Assembly: GCF_002095435.2 (NCBI RefSeq)
Contig: NZ_MJEJ02000052.1
Span: forward strand, 186,001-250,000
Origin: Williamsia sp. 1138
Lineage (GTDB): Bacteria; Actinomycetota; Actinomycetes; Mycobacteriales; Mycobacteriaceae
Direction of reading: 5' to 3'
DNA: 64,000 nt
The number at the start of each line of letters is the position of its first letter. Position 1 is the stretch's first letter. A model generated the notes under the pieces. That model searched no databases. It saw only the letters and a list, made by a program, of their open reading frames with translations, and was not told the DNA's origin. The translations under genes were made by a program, and so were the position numbers. Positions 31,616-40,573 of this stretch are shown here, piece after piece.

Positions 31616-32362
31616 CTAGAGGATCTCGTCGAGGGCGGACAGGATCGGGTCGCGGAGTTCACGGCGGCAGATCACGAAGTCGGGCATGAACGGGTTGGGA
31701 CGGTTGTACTCGAGCTCCGACCCGTCGATGCGACTGCAATGCAGCCCCGCAGCCTGCGCGACCCCAACCGGTGCGCAGTTGTCCCACTCGTACTGTCCGC
31801 CTGCGTGGACATACGCGTCGGCGTCTCCGCGAACGACGGCCATGGCCTTCGCCCCGGCCGATCCGATCGGCATCACCTTCAGGCCCAGGCGGTGCGAGAC
31901 ATGACCGGCCTCGAACGATGTCCAGCCGCGGCTGGCGACCATCCGCCCACTGAGTTCGCCGTCCACCTTGGGCACGGAATCGGTACTGAACACCTGGTCG
32001 ATGGCCGGTAAGGAGACCGCACAGTCGGTTGGCTGCCCACCTTCGGTGAGCGCGATGTGCACGGCCCAGTCGTTTCGGCCTGCCGAGAACTCGCGGGTGC
32101 CGTCGAGGGGATCGATGATCCATACGCGGTCGGCGGAGAGCCTGCGACCGGTGTCCTTGGCCTCTTCCGACAACACGGCATCCCCGGGTCGGTGCTCGGC
32201 GAGGACCGCCGCGATCCACGTCTGCGCCATCGCATCGCCGACGTCGCCGAGCAGATATCCGCGCAGCAACTGCTGATACCGGATGTTGACGAGGATTTTC
32301 CCCGCGCCTTCGGCCAGCATTCTGGCCAACTCGGCGTCGGTCGCCGAACCACTGGAGCGCAT
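31616..32362 (-). CDS. cysQ: 3'(2'),5'-bisphosphate nucleotidase CysQ-like
   Basis: This 248-residue inositol-monophosphatase-fold protein has the metal motif WIIDPLDGTREFSAGRNDWAVHIAL and a preceding acidic LSEEAKD, plus the late WDNCAPVGVAQAAGL. The family dephosphorylates PAP/PAPS during sulfate assimilation; inositol phosphatase activity is the main alternative. The ATG at 32362 starts the fold (SATDAELARMLAEGAGK). It is divergent from the Fpg/Nei-like gene with only about 25 bp between starts. Confidence 0.88.
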   Translation of the reverse strand: MRSSGSATDAELARMLAEGAGKILVNIRYQQLLRGYLLGDVGDAMAQTWIAAVLAEHRPGDAVLSEEAKDTGRRLSADRVWIIDPLDGTREFSAGRNDWAVHIALTEGGQPTDCAVSLPAIDQVFSTDSVPKVDGELSGRMVASRGWTSFEAGHVSHRLGLKVMPIGSAGAKAMAVVRGDADAYVHAGGQYEWDNCAPVGVAQAAGLHCSRIDGSELEYNRPNPFMPDFVICRRELRDPILSALDEIL

Positions 32363-32387
32363 CCGTTTACTAGAGCACACTGGACCC

Positions 32388-33263
32388 ATGCCTGAGTTAC
32401 CTGAGGTGCAGGCCATCGCCGACTACGTCGACGGCCGTGCCGCCGGACTACCCATCAGACGCGTCGATGTCGCATCCCTCGCAGTTCTCAAAACCGCCGA
32501 TCCGCCCTACACCGCACTGGCCGGGAGAGTGATCGACAGCGTGGGCCGGGTCGGAAAATACCTGGTCATCACGACATCCGGAGCCGACGAGGGACCGATC
32601 CACCTGATCATCCACCTGTCCCGCGCGGGCTGGCTGCGGTGGTCGGACAACCTGTCGCCGACCCCACCACGGCCAGGCGGCAAAGGCCCGATCGCACTTC
32701 GTGTGCATTGCGGTCTGCCAGGAGAAGGGTTCGACGTCACCGAGGCCGGCACCCAGAAGCGCTTGGCCGTGTGGATCGTCCGTGACCCCGCCGAGGTCGA
32801 GCGGATCGCGACGCTGGGTCCGGACGTCCTCGCGTTGACCCGCGACGAGTTCGCCGCGCTGCTGGCGACGACCGGCGCGCGGATCAAGACGGTGCTGACC
32901 GATCAGCGGATCATCGCCGGGATCGGGAACGCCTACAGCGACGAGATCCTGCACACGGCGAAGCTGTCGCCGTTCGCGACCTCCAAGAACCTGTCCGATG
33001 ATCAGATCGACCTGCTCCACGCGACCATCCACTCGGTCCTCACCGGTGCGATCGGCCGACTCGAAGGCCAAGAGGTTGCCCGGCTCAAAGGCGAGAAACG
33101 ATCTGGTTTGCGGGTGCACGCCCGGACTGGGATGCCGTGCCCGGTATGCGGGGACACCGTGCGGGAGGTCTCGTTCACCGACCGCTCGTTCCAGTACTGC
33201 CCGACGTGCCAGACCGGTGGCAAGATCTTGGCGGACCGGCGGATGTCGCGACTACTGAAGTGA
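32388..33263 (+). CDS. Fpg/Nei-family DNA glycosylase-like protein (Rv0944-like)
   Basis: This 291-residue protein begins MPELPEVQ, keeping the catalytic Pro and Glu of formamidopyrimidine/endonuclease VIII glycosylases. It has the H2TH segment (ARIKTVLTDQRIIAGIGNAYSDEILHTAKLSPF) and a C-terminal zinc finger CPVC...CPTC followed by KILADRRMSRLLK. It is predicted to act in base-excision repair of oxidised bases, although the central region differs from classical MutM. Its counterpart Rv0944 lies next to an SDR (Rv0945); here a PI-PLC-like gene is inserted between them with a GTGA overlap. Confidence 0.85.
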   Translation: MPELPEVQAIADYVDGRAAGLPIRRVDVASLAVLKTADPPYTALAGRVIDSVGRVGKYLVITTSGADEGPIHLIIHLSRAGWLRWSDNLSPTPPRPGGKGPIALRVHCGLPGEGFDVTEAGTQKRLAVWIVRDPAEVERIATLGPDVLALTRDEFAALLATTGARIKTVLTDQRIIAGIGNAYSDEILHTAKLSPFATSKNLSDDQIDLLHATIHSVLTGAIGRLEGQEVARLKGEKRSGLRVHARTGMPCPVCGDTVREVSFTDRSFQYCPTCQTGGKILADRRMSRLLK

Positions 33264-34345
33264 CAGGCTCTGATCTGGACGAACTGCCGCCAGGCCTGCG
33301 GCTCAATCAGATCCAGTTCATGGCGACGCACAACTCGTGCCATCAGCTGATGCCACCTGATGAACGCTTCCCACTGCTGATGGGGCCGAACCTCGACTCG
33401 TACCGGTACGAGCATCCGCCACTCGATGTCCAGTTGGAGCAGCAGCAGGTGCGCGGAGTCGAGCTGGATGTCTACCCCGACCCGCGGGGTGGGCGATATC
33501 GGTATCCGTCCGCCCGACGGTGGCGCGGGCGTGGACCTCGACCGGAAAAGCTCTGGGACGAGCCCGGTTTCAAGGTCATGCATGGCCCCGATGCCGACTA
33601 CGGCACCAGCTGTCCGACACTGGGTGGGGCCTTGCGGACCATTCGGGACTGGTCGAGAGCGAATCCGTCGCATGTGCCGATCGTCATCCAGCTCGAACTG
33701 AAGGCGTCGTGGCCGTGGGCGCTGCTGACCGGGGGTGCCCGCGTGCCGCAGTGGACGCCGAAGACCCTCGACGATCTGGACGCGCAGATCCGGCAGGTGT
33801 GGGGCGACTCCGCACTGCTCACCCCGGACCGGATCCGCGGGACCGCGTCGACACTGGAGAAAGCGATCCTGACCACGGGGTGGCCACTGGTCGACGAGGT
33901 GCGGGGAACCGTCCTGTGCTTCCTGGACTACGGCGATCACGAGTACATCCGCGACCACTATCGGCGTGGTCGGCCCAGCCTGCAGGGCCGGGTTGCTTTC
34001 ACAGCACCTGCTCCGGGGCATGATGATTCGGCGTTCGTGATGCGTAACGATCCGCGGGGGGACAATGCGGAATACATCACCGATCTGGTGCGGCGCGGCT
34101 ACTTCGTCCGCACCCGCGCCGACGAACCGGTGTCGACGGCGAAAGCCGACGAACACACCCGGCCGGCAATCGCGATGAGCTCGGGTGCTCACATGATCAG
34201 CACGGACTTCCCGCAGCCGGGGCTCGCGTTCCGCTGGGGCGACGGCAGGTTCGTCGCGCGGCTACCCGGGGGAGTTGCGGTGCGGCCGAACCCGGTGACG
34301 GCTCTGGAGACCAGCGCAGCGGAGCTCGACCCTGTCACCGGGTAA
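33260..34345 (+). CDS. PI-PLC-like Ca2+-dependent phosphodiesterase
   Basis: This 361-residue protein has the two catalytic-histidine phrases of the PLC-like phosphodiesterase TIM barrel: FMATHNSCHQLMP and FKVMHGPDADYGTSCPTLGGAL. Acidic metal ligands are probable in GVELDVYPD and IVIQLELK. This layout is that of the bacterial Ca2+-dependent phosphoinositide-specific PLC1 family. No signal peptide is visible, so action on cytoplasmic-face phosphatidylinositol lipids is possible; such lipids are abundant in mycolic-acid actinobacteria. The GTG start overlaps the upstream stop by 4 bp, which indicates translational coupling. Confidence 0.8.
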   Translation: MTGSDLDELPPGLRLNQIQFMATHNSCHQLMPPDERFPLLMGPNLDSYRYEHPPLDVQLEQQQVRGVELDVYPDPRGGRYRYPSARRWRGRGPRPEKLWDEPGFKVMHGPDADYGTSCPTLGGALRTIRDWSRANPSHVPIVIQLELKASWPWALLTGGARVPQWTPKTLDDLDAQIRQVWGDSALLTPDRIRGTASTLEKAILTTGWPLVDEVRGTVLCFLDYGDHEYIRDHYRRGRPSLQGRVAFTAPAPGHDDSAFVMRNDPRGDNAEYITDLVRRGYFVRTRADEPVSTAKADEHTRPAIAMSSGAHMISTDFPQPGLAFRWGDGRFVARLPGGVAVRPNPVTALETSAAELDPVTG

Positions 34346-34355
34346 GTTGCCTCCC

Positions 34356-35096
34356 ATGACTCGCAACAGGATCCTCATCACCGGCGCCAGCTCAGGTCTG
34401 GGCGAGGGGATGGCCAAAGCCTATGCAGCGCAGGGGCGCGCGTTGGCGCTGTGCGCCCGGCGTACCGACCGGCTCGATGAGCTCAAGGCAGAGCTCGAAC
34501 CGCAGGCGGCGCAGATAGCGGTGGCCCATCTCGACGTCACCGATCTGCCGACGATTCCCGCTGTCTTCGGCCGGCTCCGACAGGAGCTCGGCGGCCTCGA
34601 CCGGGTGATCGTCAACGCGGGACTCGGCAAAGGGGCACCCATCGGGACCGGCAAGGCACACGCCAACATCGAGACGGTGCAGACGAATCTGGTTGGCGCG
34701 CTTGCTCAGGTCGAGGCTGCCCTCGAGATCTTCCGCGAGCAGAACTCCGGGCACCTGGTGCTGATCAGCTCGATGAGCGCGGTGCGCGGCCTCCCCAAGG
34801 CGCAGGCAGCGTATTCAGCGTCGAAAGCTGGACTCTCCGCGCTCGGGGAGGGATTGCAGGCAGAATTCGCCGGCTCGCCCATCAAGATCAGCGTGATCCT
34901 GCCCGGCTACATCTCCACCGACATCAACGCCGGTGTGAAGACCAAGCTGATGGCCGACCGCGATACCGGTGTGAAAGCGCTCGTCGCCGCGATCGACGCA
35001 GAGCGGGCCCGGACCCCGGTGCCCCGGTGGCCGTGGACCGCCGTCGATCTGGCACTGCGTCATCTACCGGCGGCCGTCACTCGCCGCATGGTCTGA
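34356..35096 (+). CDS. Short-chain dehydrogenase/reductase (Rv0945-like)
   Basis: This 246-residue SDR has TGASSGLGEGMAKAY, VNAGLGKGAPIG, ISSMSAVRGLP and the active-site YSASKAG. It follows the PI-PLC-like gene by 10 bp, and with the Fpg-like gene reproduces the Rv0944-Rv0945 neighbourhood. It has a C-terminal ARTPVPRWPWTAVDLALRHLP segment also typical of the mycobacterial relative. The substrate is unknown. Its last 33 bp overlap the convergent P450 gene. Confidence 0.89.
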   Translation: MTRNRILITGASSGLGEGMAKAYAAQGRALALCARRTDRLDELKAELEPQAAQIAVAHLDVTDLPTIPAVFGRLRQELGGLDRVIVNAGLGKGAPIGTGKAHANIETVQTNLVGALAQVEAALEIFREQNSGHLVLISSMSAVRGLPKAQAAYSASKAGLSALGEGLQAEFAGSPIKISVILPGYISTDINAGVKTKLMADRDTGVKALVAAIDAERARTPVPRWPWTAVDLALRHLPAAVTRRMV

Positions 35097-36428
35097 GCGC
35101 TTCCGCACTCTTGCGGGGAAGCCGGTGTTCACCGTCAGTGAGCGGTCCTTGACCGGCATCAGAAAATCTTGCGGCACAGACCAATCGAACTCGCGGAGCA
35201 TTCGGTGTAGGACGGTGAGCACTTCCATGCGTGCAAAGTTCATGCCGATGCACTTGTGCACGCCGCCGCCGAACGGCATCCAGGCCATCCGATGACGATC
35301 GGAATCGTGGCCGTCGAGGTCGTGGCGGGTGGGATCGAAGCGGGTGGGGTCGGGCCAGATGTCGTTGAGCTGATGGTTTGCTCCGATGAGGACGATCACG
35401 AAGGTTCCCTTGGGGATGTGGTGCCCGCACAGCTCGGTGTCCTTGACGGCGGCGCGCGGCAACACCGGGACCGGCGGGCGAAGTCGGATCGCCTCCTTCA
35501 TGACGAGGTCGCAGAGTGGCATCAATGCCAGGTCGTCGTAGGTGATCGTCTCCGGCAGTGTCTGGACCTCGGTCCGCAGTCGGTCTCGCCACTGCGGACT
35601 CTTCGCGAGCTCGAATGCCGTGGCGGTCAGCGCGATGGTTGCCGTGTCGTGGGCGGCGAAGATCATGAAAATCATGTGATCGACAATCGCGGCGTCGCTC
35701 AGACGGTGTCCGTCCACTTCGGCCCGGCACAGTCCGGACATCAGGTCATCGCCGGCGCCCGTCCGTTTGGCTGCGACCAGGTCGCCGAAGAATTTCTCGA
35801 GGCGCCGACGCGACCGGAGGCCGCGCCTCCACCGTGAACCCGGTATCGGGAATCGGACCACAGCGCCACCGGCCTCGATCAGATCCACGCATGCGCGATT
35901 GAGTTCTGTTGTCGCGGCTCGATCCAACTCGACGCCGGCGAACACCTCCAGTGCGATGTCCAGGGTGAGATTCTTGAACTCTGTGCGCAGGTCGACGGCC
36001 TCACCTACCGGAAGGGCGCGAATCGAGCGGGTGATCCGGCGCTCGAGCTGTCGATGGTAGGCGGCGAGCCGATCGGCCGTAAACGCCTGCTGCATGATCC
36101 GTCGGTCGTGGTGATGTTCCTCAAAATCCATCAGGAGGATCCCTCGCCGGAAGAAACGGCCCAGTGCGAACCCGTACACGGGTTCCGTGGAGAACGCCTT
36201 ATCCCTGTTGAGAGTCAGTTCGGCGGCCGCGGGCGGACCCTGCGCCACCACGACCTTGCGCCCGAGCGCGGTTGTGAGCGCGATGTCGCCGTAGGCGCGA
36301 CGCAGGGAGGCAGCCAGATCGGCGGGGCGCCGCACCAGTTTCACTGTCGAGACCAACGGCAGACCTCTGGGGCCACGGACCGCCTTCAGGCCGCTACCGG
36401 CAGGTGGTGTCGACAACACTCTGCTCAT
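35064..36428 (-). CDS. Cytochrome P450
   Basis: This 454-residue P450 has the heme-binding FGGGVHKCIGMNFAR (Cys ligand), the K-helix EAIRLRPP, the I-helix FAAHDTATIAL and the PERF-like WPDPTRFDPTRHDL. The I-helix Ala-His-Asp-Thr in place of Ala-Gly-x-Asp-Thr resembles CYP51/CYP136-like enzymes, which often act on sterols. There is no signal or reductase domain, so separate ferredoxin partners are needed, and none is adjacent. A strong GGAGGACTC site precedes the ATG at 36428. The 3' end overlaps the SDR gene. Confidence 0.92.
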   Translation of the reverse strand: MSRVLSTPPAGSGLKAVRGPRGLPLVSTVKLVRRPADLAASLRRAYGDIALTTALGRKVVVAQGPPAAAELTLNRDKAFSTEPVYGFALGRFFRRGILLMDFEEHHHDRRIMQQAFTADRLAAYHRQLERRITRSIRALPVGEAVDLRTEFKNLTLDIALEVFAGVELDRAATTELNRACVDLIEAGGAVVRFPIPGSRWRRGLRSRRRLEKFFGDLVAAKRTGAGDDLMSGLCRAEVDGHRLSDAAIVDHMIFMIFAAHDTATIALTATAFELAKSPQWRDRLRTEVQTLPETITYDDLALMPLCDLVMKEAIRLRPPVPVLPRAAVKDTELCGHHIPKGTFVIVLIGANHQLNDIWPDPTRFDPTRHDLDGHDSDRHRMAWMPFGGGVHKCIGMNFARMEVLTVLHRMLREFDWSVPQDFLMPVKDRSLTVNTGFPARVRKRSDHAASDGRR

Positions 36429-36557
36429 GAGTCCTCCTTCAGCGCCGAAACGACGCTCATCGCTCGATACCTCACTGATAGGCATTCGTCGCGGCGATGT
36501 TCTGGGACGGGACAAGTACCCTGAAGGCGCGTTCGACAGTCCCGAGGAGGCCGAGTA

Positions 36558-37229
36558 GTGCGCGTACTGGTGGTCGAGGATGACGTGCGAGCTGCAGAAA
36601 CCGTGCGCCGCATGCTTGTCAGCGACGGGTGGAGCGTAGTGGTTGCCCGTGATGGTGCCGACGGTCTCTGGCAGGGGACCGAGAACGAGTTCGACGTCAT
36701 CGTTCTGGACATCATGTTGCCCAAGATGAACGGATACCAGGTCATCAAAGGGCTCCGGTCCCGGCAGGTGTGGACCCCGGTGCTCATGCTCTCGGCCAAG
36801 GACGGCGAATACGACCAAGCCGAGGCCCTCGATTACGGTGCCGACGACTACCTCACCAAACCGTTCTCGGTGGTGGTGCTCAAGGCCCGCCTGCGCGCTT
36901 TACTTCGGCGCGGTGGCAAAGAGCGTCCGGCGGTGCTGTCTGCCGGTTCGCTGACCCTCAACCCGTCGGACCACGTGGTCTGCCGCGATGACGCACCGAT
37001 CAAGCTGACGCCGCGAGAATATTCGATGCTCGAGTTCTTGATCCGGAACAAAGGGCGTGTCGTCACGAAAGTTGAGATCCTGCAATCGATCTGGGATGAG
37101 AACTACGAAGGCGACGTGAACATCGTCGAGGTGTACATCCGATATCTGCGCAAACGAATCGATATTCCGTTCGGCGCCAATTCGATTCGAACAGTCCGCG
37201 GTTCGGGCTACTGCCTGGTCGACGAATGA
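36558..37229 (+). CDS. OmpR-family response regulator
   Basis: This 223-residue protein has a receiver domain (RVLVVEDDVRAAETV, phospho-acceptor Asp in VIVLDIMLPKMNGYQ, Lys in DYLTKPF) and a winged-helix output domain (KLTPREYSMLEFLIRNKGRVVTKVEILQSIWDENYEGDVNIVEVYIRYLRKRID). It starts at a GTG preceded by CCCGAGGAGG. The likely partner kinase lies on the opposite strand, tail to tail, which is unusual for a two-component pair. The target genes are unknown. Confidence 0.92.
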   Translation: MRVLVVEDDVRAAETVRRMLVSDGWSVVVARDGADGLWQGTENEFDVIVLDIMLPKMNGYQVIKGLRSRQVWTPVLMLSAKDGEYDQAEALDYGADDYLTKPFSVVVLKARLRALLRRGGKERPAVLSAGSLTLNPSDHVVCRDDAPIKLTPREYSMLEFLIRNKGRVVTKVEILQSIWDENYEGDVNIVEVYIRYLRKRIDIPFGANSIRTVRGSGYCLVDE

Positions 37230-37245
37230 TCAGACCGTTGAGGCG

Positions 37246-37320
37246 CCCTGAAAACCGGTCTGCACAGGGCCGCCAAGGGAGCATTGCCCCCGGTACCCTC
37301 GTATTTGCCGGTTTTCAGGG
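37246..37320. terminator. Palindrome between convergent response regulator and kinase
   Basis: CCCTGAAAACCGG (37246-37258) pairs with CCGGTTTTCAGGG (37308-37320), a perfect 13-bp stem around a 49-nt insert with its own GC-rich pairing. The right arm reaches 6 bp into the kinase gene, whose stop is at 37315. It fits a shared bidirectional terminator. Confidence 0.7.
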
Positions 37321-38748
37321 TTCCACAGCGGCTTCGAGCACCGGCCTCTCACGTTCGGCGATTGTGCCGGGATCGGCGTCTTCGGAGAACCCGGTCGAGA
37401 TCGTCATCGTGAAACACGCCCCACCACCGGGAGCGTCCGACACCGTGATGGTGCCGCCGTGCGCTCGTGCGATCTCGGCGGCGATCGGCAGGCCCAGTCC
37501 CGACCCGGCTTGATGGCGGCCCCGATCGGAATCGAGCCGGTAGAAACGGTCGAAGATCTTGTCCCGCAGTTTTTCCGGTACGCCGGGACCGTCGTCGATC
37601 ACCCGGACGGTGGCTGCGGACAGGTCGGTGTTCTGCGTCATCTGGAGTGTGATCGTCGACGTCGCATGATGTGCGGCGTTGTCGGTGAGGTTCCGGATTG
37701 CCCGTGACAATTTGTCCGAATCGCCGATCACCCGGATCGGCGTGACATCGGCGACCACCTTCGCCAGTCCCAGTGAACGCAGGCGTTTGACTTCGGCGCC
37801 CACGATGTCGTCGAGGTCCACCTCATCGACAGTGAGCGGGATGCCCCGTTCATCGGCACGGGCGAGGAGCAGCAGGTCGGCGACCATGGTCCTCATCCGT
37901 TGCGCTTCGGGCAGCAAAATGGTCCGTACGGTGTCGACGTCGATGGGGGAGTCGGTGTCGTCGGCCAGGTCGAGGATGCCCACGAGCGTGGTCAACGGCG
38001 AACGCAGCTCGTGGGAGGCGTCGCCGACGAACTGCAGCTGGCTCACGCGACTCCGCTCGAGGCGGTCGAGCATGTCGTTCATCGTGACGGCCAGGGTGGT
38101 CAGCTCATCGTCGGTAGAAGGGACCGGCACACGGCGACTGAGGTCGGAGCTCGTGATCGCCGAGACCTGCCGGGTAATGCGTTCGACAGGTTTGAGCGCC
38201 CGCCCGACGAAGAAGTAGATCCCGGCCCCGGCGATCAGGATGACGACGGGGAACTCGATCGCGAGAATTATCGCGGTTCCACGAAGTCCCGAAAAGTACG
38301 GCTGCGTCGACACCGCGGTGATCACGTTGTAGTCGATGCCCTCGTACTGGGCTCCGGTGACTTGGCCGCAGTAGGTCCCCGACCGTCCGGGGATCTCGAC
38401 GCCGTCGACGCGCTGGGTGTTCCACCACCCGGGCTTGATGTCCGATATCGCGGCCTTGTCGCCCCGGGGTGCGCTGAACAGCACGGTCCCGCTGTTGTCG
38501 ACGATCTGGATGACGTCAATACCGGTTGTGGGCCTGAGCAATTCGGGATCGACGTTCTCGATCCCGCCATCGTCTATCTGGTGGGCGATCTCGTACGACC
38601 GATTTCCGGTCGACTTGTACATCTGCGAATCCTGTTGCCGGTGCAGCATGAAGAGCATGATCACGGCGCCGGCGACCACAGCCATGGCGACGATGATCGT
38701 CGCCACGATCGTGGAGCGCATACGCACTCCCTGATTGCGGCGGAACAT
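37315..38748 (-). CDS. Sensor histidine kinase
   Basis: This protein of about 477 residues has an N-terminal membrane helix (TIVATIIVAMAVVAGAVIMLFML), an extracytoplasmic sensor of about 130 residues, a second helix (AIILAIEFPVVILIAGAGIYFFVG), a HAMP region, the H-box FVGDASHELRSPL, an N-box RNLTDNAAHHA and the G boxes IDDGPGVPE and GSGLGLPIA. It is complete. The start is uncertain among ATG 38748, an ATG at 38721 and a GTG at 38781. It faces its likely response regulator tail to tail rather than following it. Confidence 0.9.
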   Translation of the reverse strand: MFRRNQGVRMRSTIVATIIVAMAVVAGAVIMLFMLHRQQDSQMYKSTGNRSYEIAHQIDDGGIENVDPELLRPTTGIDVIQIVDNSGTVLFSAPRGDKAAISDIKPGWWNTQRVDGVEIPGRSGTYCGQVTGAQYEGIDYNVITAVSTQPYFSGLRGTAIILAIEFPVVILIAGAGIYFFVGRALKPVERITRQVSAITSSDLSRRVPVPSTDDELTTLAVTMNDMLDRLERSRVSQLQFVGDASHELRSPLTTLVGILDLADDTDSPIDVDTVRTILLPEAQRMRTMVADLLLLARADERGIPLTVDEVDLDDIVGAEVKRLRSLGLAKVVADVTPIRVIGDSDKLSRAIRNLTDNAAHHATSTITLQMTQNTDLSAATVRVIDDGPGVPEKLRDKIFDRFYRLDSDRGRHQAGSGLGLPIAAEIARAHGGTITVSDAPGGGACFTMTISTGFSEDADPGTIAERERPVLEAAVEP

Positions 38749-38887
38749 GGCGCGGAAACCGCATGTTCTTTGTGCGAACACCTGAAGGGACTCCTAGCTG
38801 GGCTGTTGCTCGATGGTATGTCCGTGGCCGGTGCCTGTGAAGAGCACTCTCAGCGACCTTTCAGCGAGATGCGCGCAGTGTTGGGTC

Positions 38888-40573
38888 ATGGCCCAATCCA
38901 CTATGTCTCCCGGAACAGTGGCCGACGCGATCATGCGTCGGCTCCGTGACATCGGGATCGAACAGGTCTTCGGGGTCCACGGGGCCAACGTCGAAGATCT
39001 CTACGTCGCGGCGCTGGCAACCGACGGCCTCGATCCAATTGTCGCGAAACACGAATTCTCGGCCGGGACCATGGCCGACGGGGCTGCACGGATCACGGGC
39101 GTTCCCGCCGTCGTGATGACGACGTCGGGAGGCGGGGCGATGAACGTGGTGCCGGCGCTGGCCGAGTCCTACGACAGTCGGGTGCCGGTGCTGGCCCTGA
39201 TCGGCGCCGCGCCGACCGGTCTACAGGGTCGGGGAGCATTTCAGGACATGCTGTCGGCGCCTGCGACGATCGATGCGCCCGCGATCCTCGGTTCGGTCAG
39301 CGGGCTGTGCCTGACAGTCACCGATCCCGGCGGCATCCATCAGGCGCTCGACGCCGCCGAGGAGGTGCTCGCTCGCAATCTCCCGGTCGTGCTGATCGTG
39401 CCCAAGGATGTCCAGCGGGCTCCGGCACCGGTGCAGAGCCGGAACGTTCGTTTCCCGGCGCGGGCCGCGCTGCCCGTCGCCGAGTTGGAGACCGTGGCCG
39501 CGGCACTCACCACTGCCCGCGGCGCCGTGGTGGTACTCGCCGGCGACGAGGCTGCCCGGCAGCAGGTGGGTGCCGAGCTGGCTGATCTGGTCGACGCGGT
39601 CCGGGGAGTGCTCGCCGTGACGCCCGGTGGCCGCGACACCATCGGGCCGGCGTCGCCGACCGTCGGGGTCGCCGGAGTGATGGGGCATCTGTCGGCTGCC
39701 AAGGCAGTGTCGGCGGCGGCAGTGGTCCTGGTGATCGGAAGCCGACTGCCGGTGACCGACCGTGCCGGCCTCGACCTCGACGGCACCACCGTGATCCATC
39801 TCGGCGCAGAGCAGCCCACGTGCCTGGTCACGCAGCACATTCGGGTCACCGACCTGAAGTCGGCAATCGAGTTGATCGTCAAGAACATCGATACCTCGAT
39901 TGCAGTCGTGGACCGGCTTTCGCCCGGACTCGAGACCCTCTCCGGCCCGGCCCGTCTCGTAGGTGGGACGGAGTCGTCGCCGATGACCTCCACCGAGGTT
40001 GTCGAGATCCTGGGAGGGCAGATACCCGAGGGTGCCAACGTGTTCGCCGACGCCGGGAACGTCGGAGCCGCAGCCGTCCATCACCTTCCGGTCGGGCGAG
40101 GCGGCCGATTCCTGGTCGCCCTCGGCATGGGTGGGATGGGCTACGCATTCGGTGCCGCCATCGGAGCGGCGATGGCGACCGGACGCCGGTCGGTGGTACT
40201 GGCCGGCGACGGCGCATTCTTCATGCACGGCATGGAGATCCACACCGCCATCGAACATCGGGTACCGCTGACCGTCGTGATCTTCAACAACGACGCCCAC
40301 GGCATGTGTGTCACGCGAGAGCAGCTGTATTTCCCGGGAACCGCGAGCGTCAACAGATTTCGCCCTACCGATTTCGTGGCCGGGCTCACCGGCCTGTTTC
40401 CAGGACTGCCCGTTCACGGTGCGGCCGTTCGAGACGATCTGGCTACCGCGGCCGACACCGTCTTCGCTCACCACGATGGACCCAACTGCCTTGTGGTGCA
40501 GACCGATCCCGACGAGATGCCGCCGTTCGCGCCCTTCGTGACCGCTTTCGAATCACTCGAGGAGAACCGATGA
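38888..40573 (+). CDS. ThDP-dependent enzyme (acetolactate synthase/benzoylformate decarboxylase superfamily)
   Basis: This 561-residue thiamine-diphosphate enzyme has the catalytic Glu in IVAKHEFSAGTMADG and the ThDP/Mg motif GDGAFFMHGMEIHTAIEHRVPLTVVIFNND. The TTSGGGAMNV segment replaces the usual TSGPG. The superfamily decarboxylates 2-oxo acids and either releases an aldehyde or joins it to an acceptor; the substrate here is unknown. It is first of four genes joined by ATGA overlaps, followed by a START-like protein, a KAS III-like enzyme and an aminotransferase. No leucine/valine synthesis genes are near, so it is not a plain IlvB. I infer a small biosynthetic operon. Confidence 0.85.
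   Translation: MAQSTMSPGTVADAIMRRLRDIGIEQVFGVHGANVEDLYVAALATDGLDPIVAKHEFSAGTMADGAARITGVPAVVMTTSGGGAMNVVPALAESYDSRVPVLALIGAAPTGLQGRGAFQDMLSAPATIDAPAILGSVSGLCLTVTDPGGIHQALDAAEEVLARNLPVVLIVPKDVQRAPAPVQSRNVRFPARAALPVAELETVAAALTTARGAVVVLAGDEAARQQVGAELADLVDAVRGVLAVTPGGRDTIGPASPTVGVAGVMGHLSAAKAVSAAAVVLVIGSRLPVTDRAGLDLDGTTVIHLGAEQPTCLVTQHIRVTDLKSAIELIVKNIDTSIAVVDRLSPGLETLSGPARLVGGTESSPMTSTEVVEILGGQIPEGANVFADAGNVGAAAVHHLPVGRGGRFLVALGMGGMGYAFGAAIGAAMATGRRSVVLAGDGAFFMHGMEIHTAIEHRVPLTVVIFNNDAHGMCVTREQLYFPGTASVNRFRPTDFVAGLTGLFPGLPVHGAAVRDDLATAADTVFAHHDGPNCLVVQTDPDEMPPFAPFVTAFESLEENR

Noticed and set aside
37900-38949. Long plus-strand open frame across the histidine kinase
   Set aside because: It is antisense to a complete kinase with all motifs and has the composition expected of a GC-rich shadow frame.
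38888-40573. Acetolactate synthase (ilvB)
   Set aside because: No ilvN/ilvC neighbours and an altered TSGGG segment; the operon context points to a different product.
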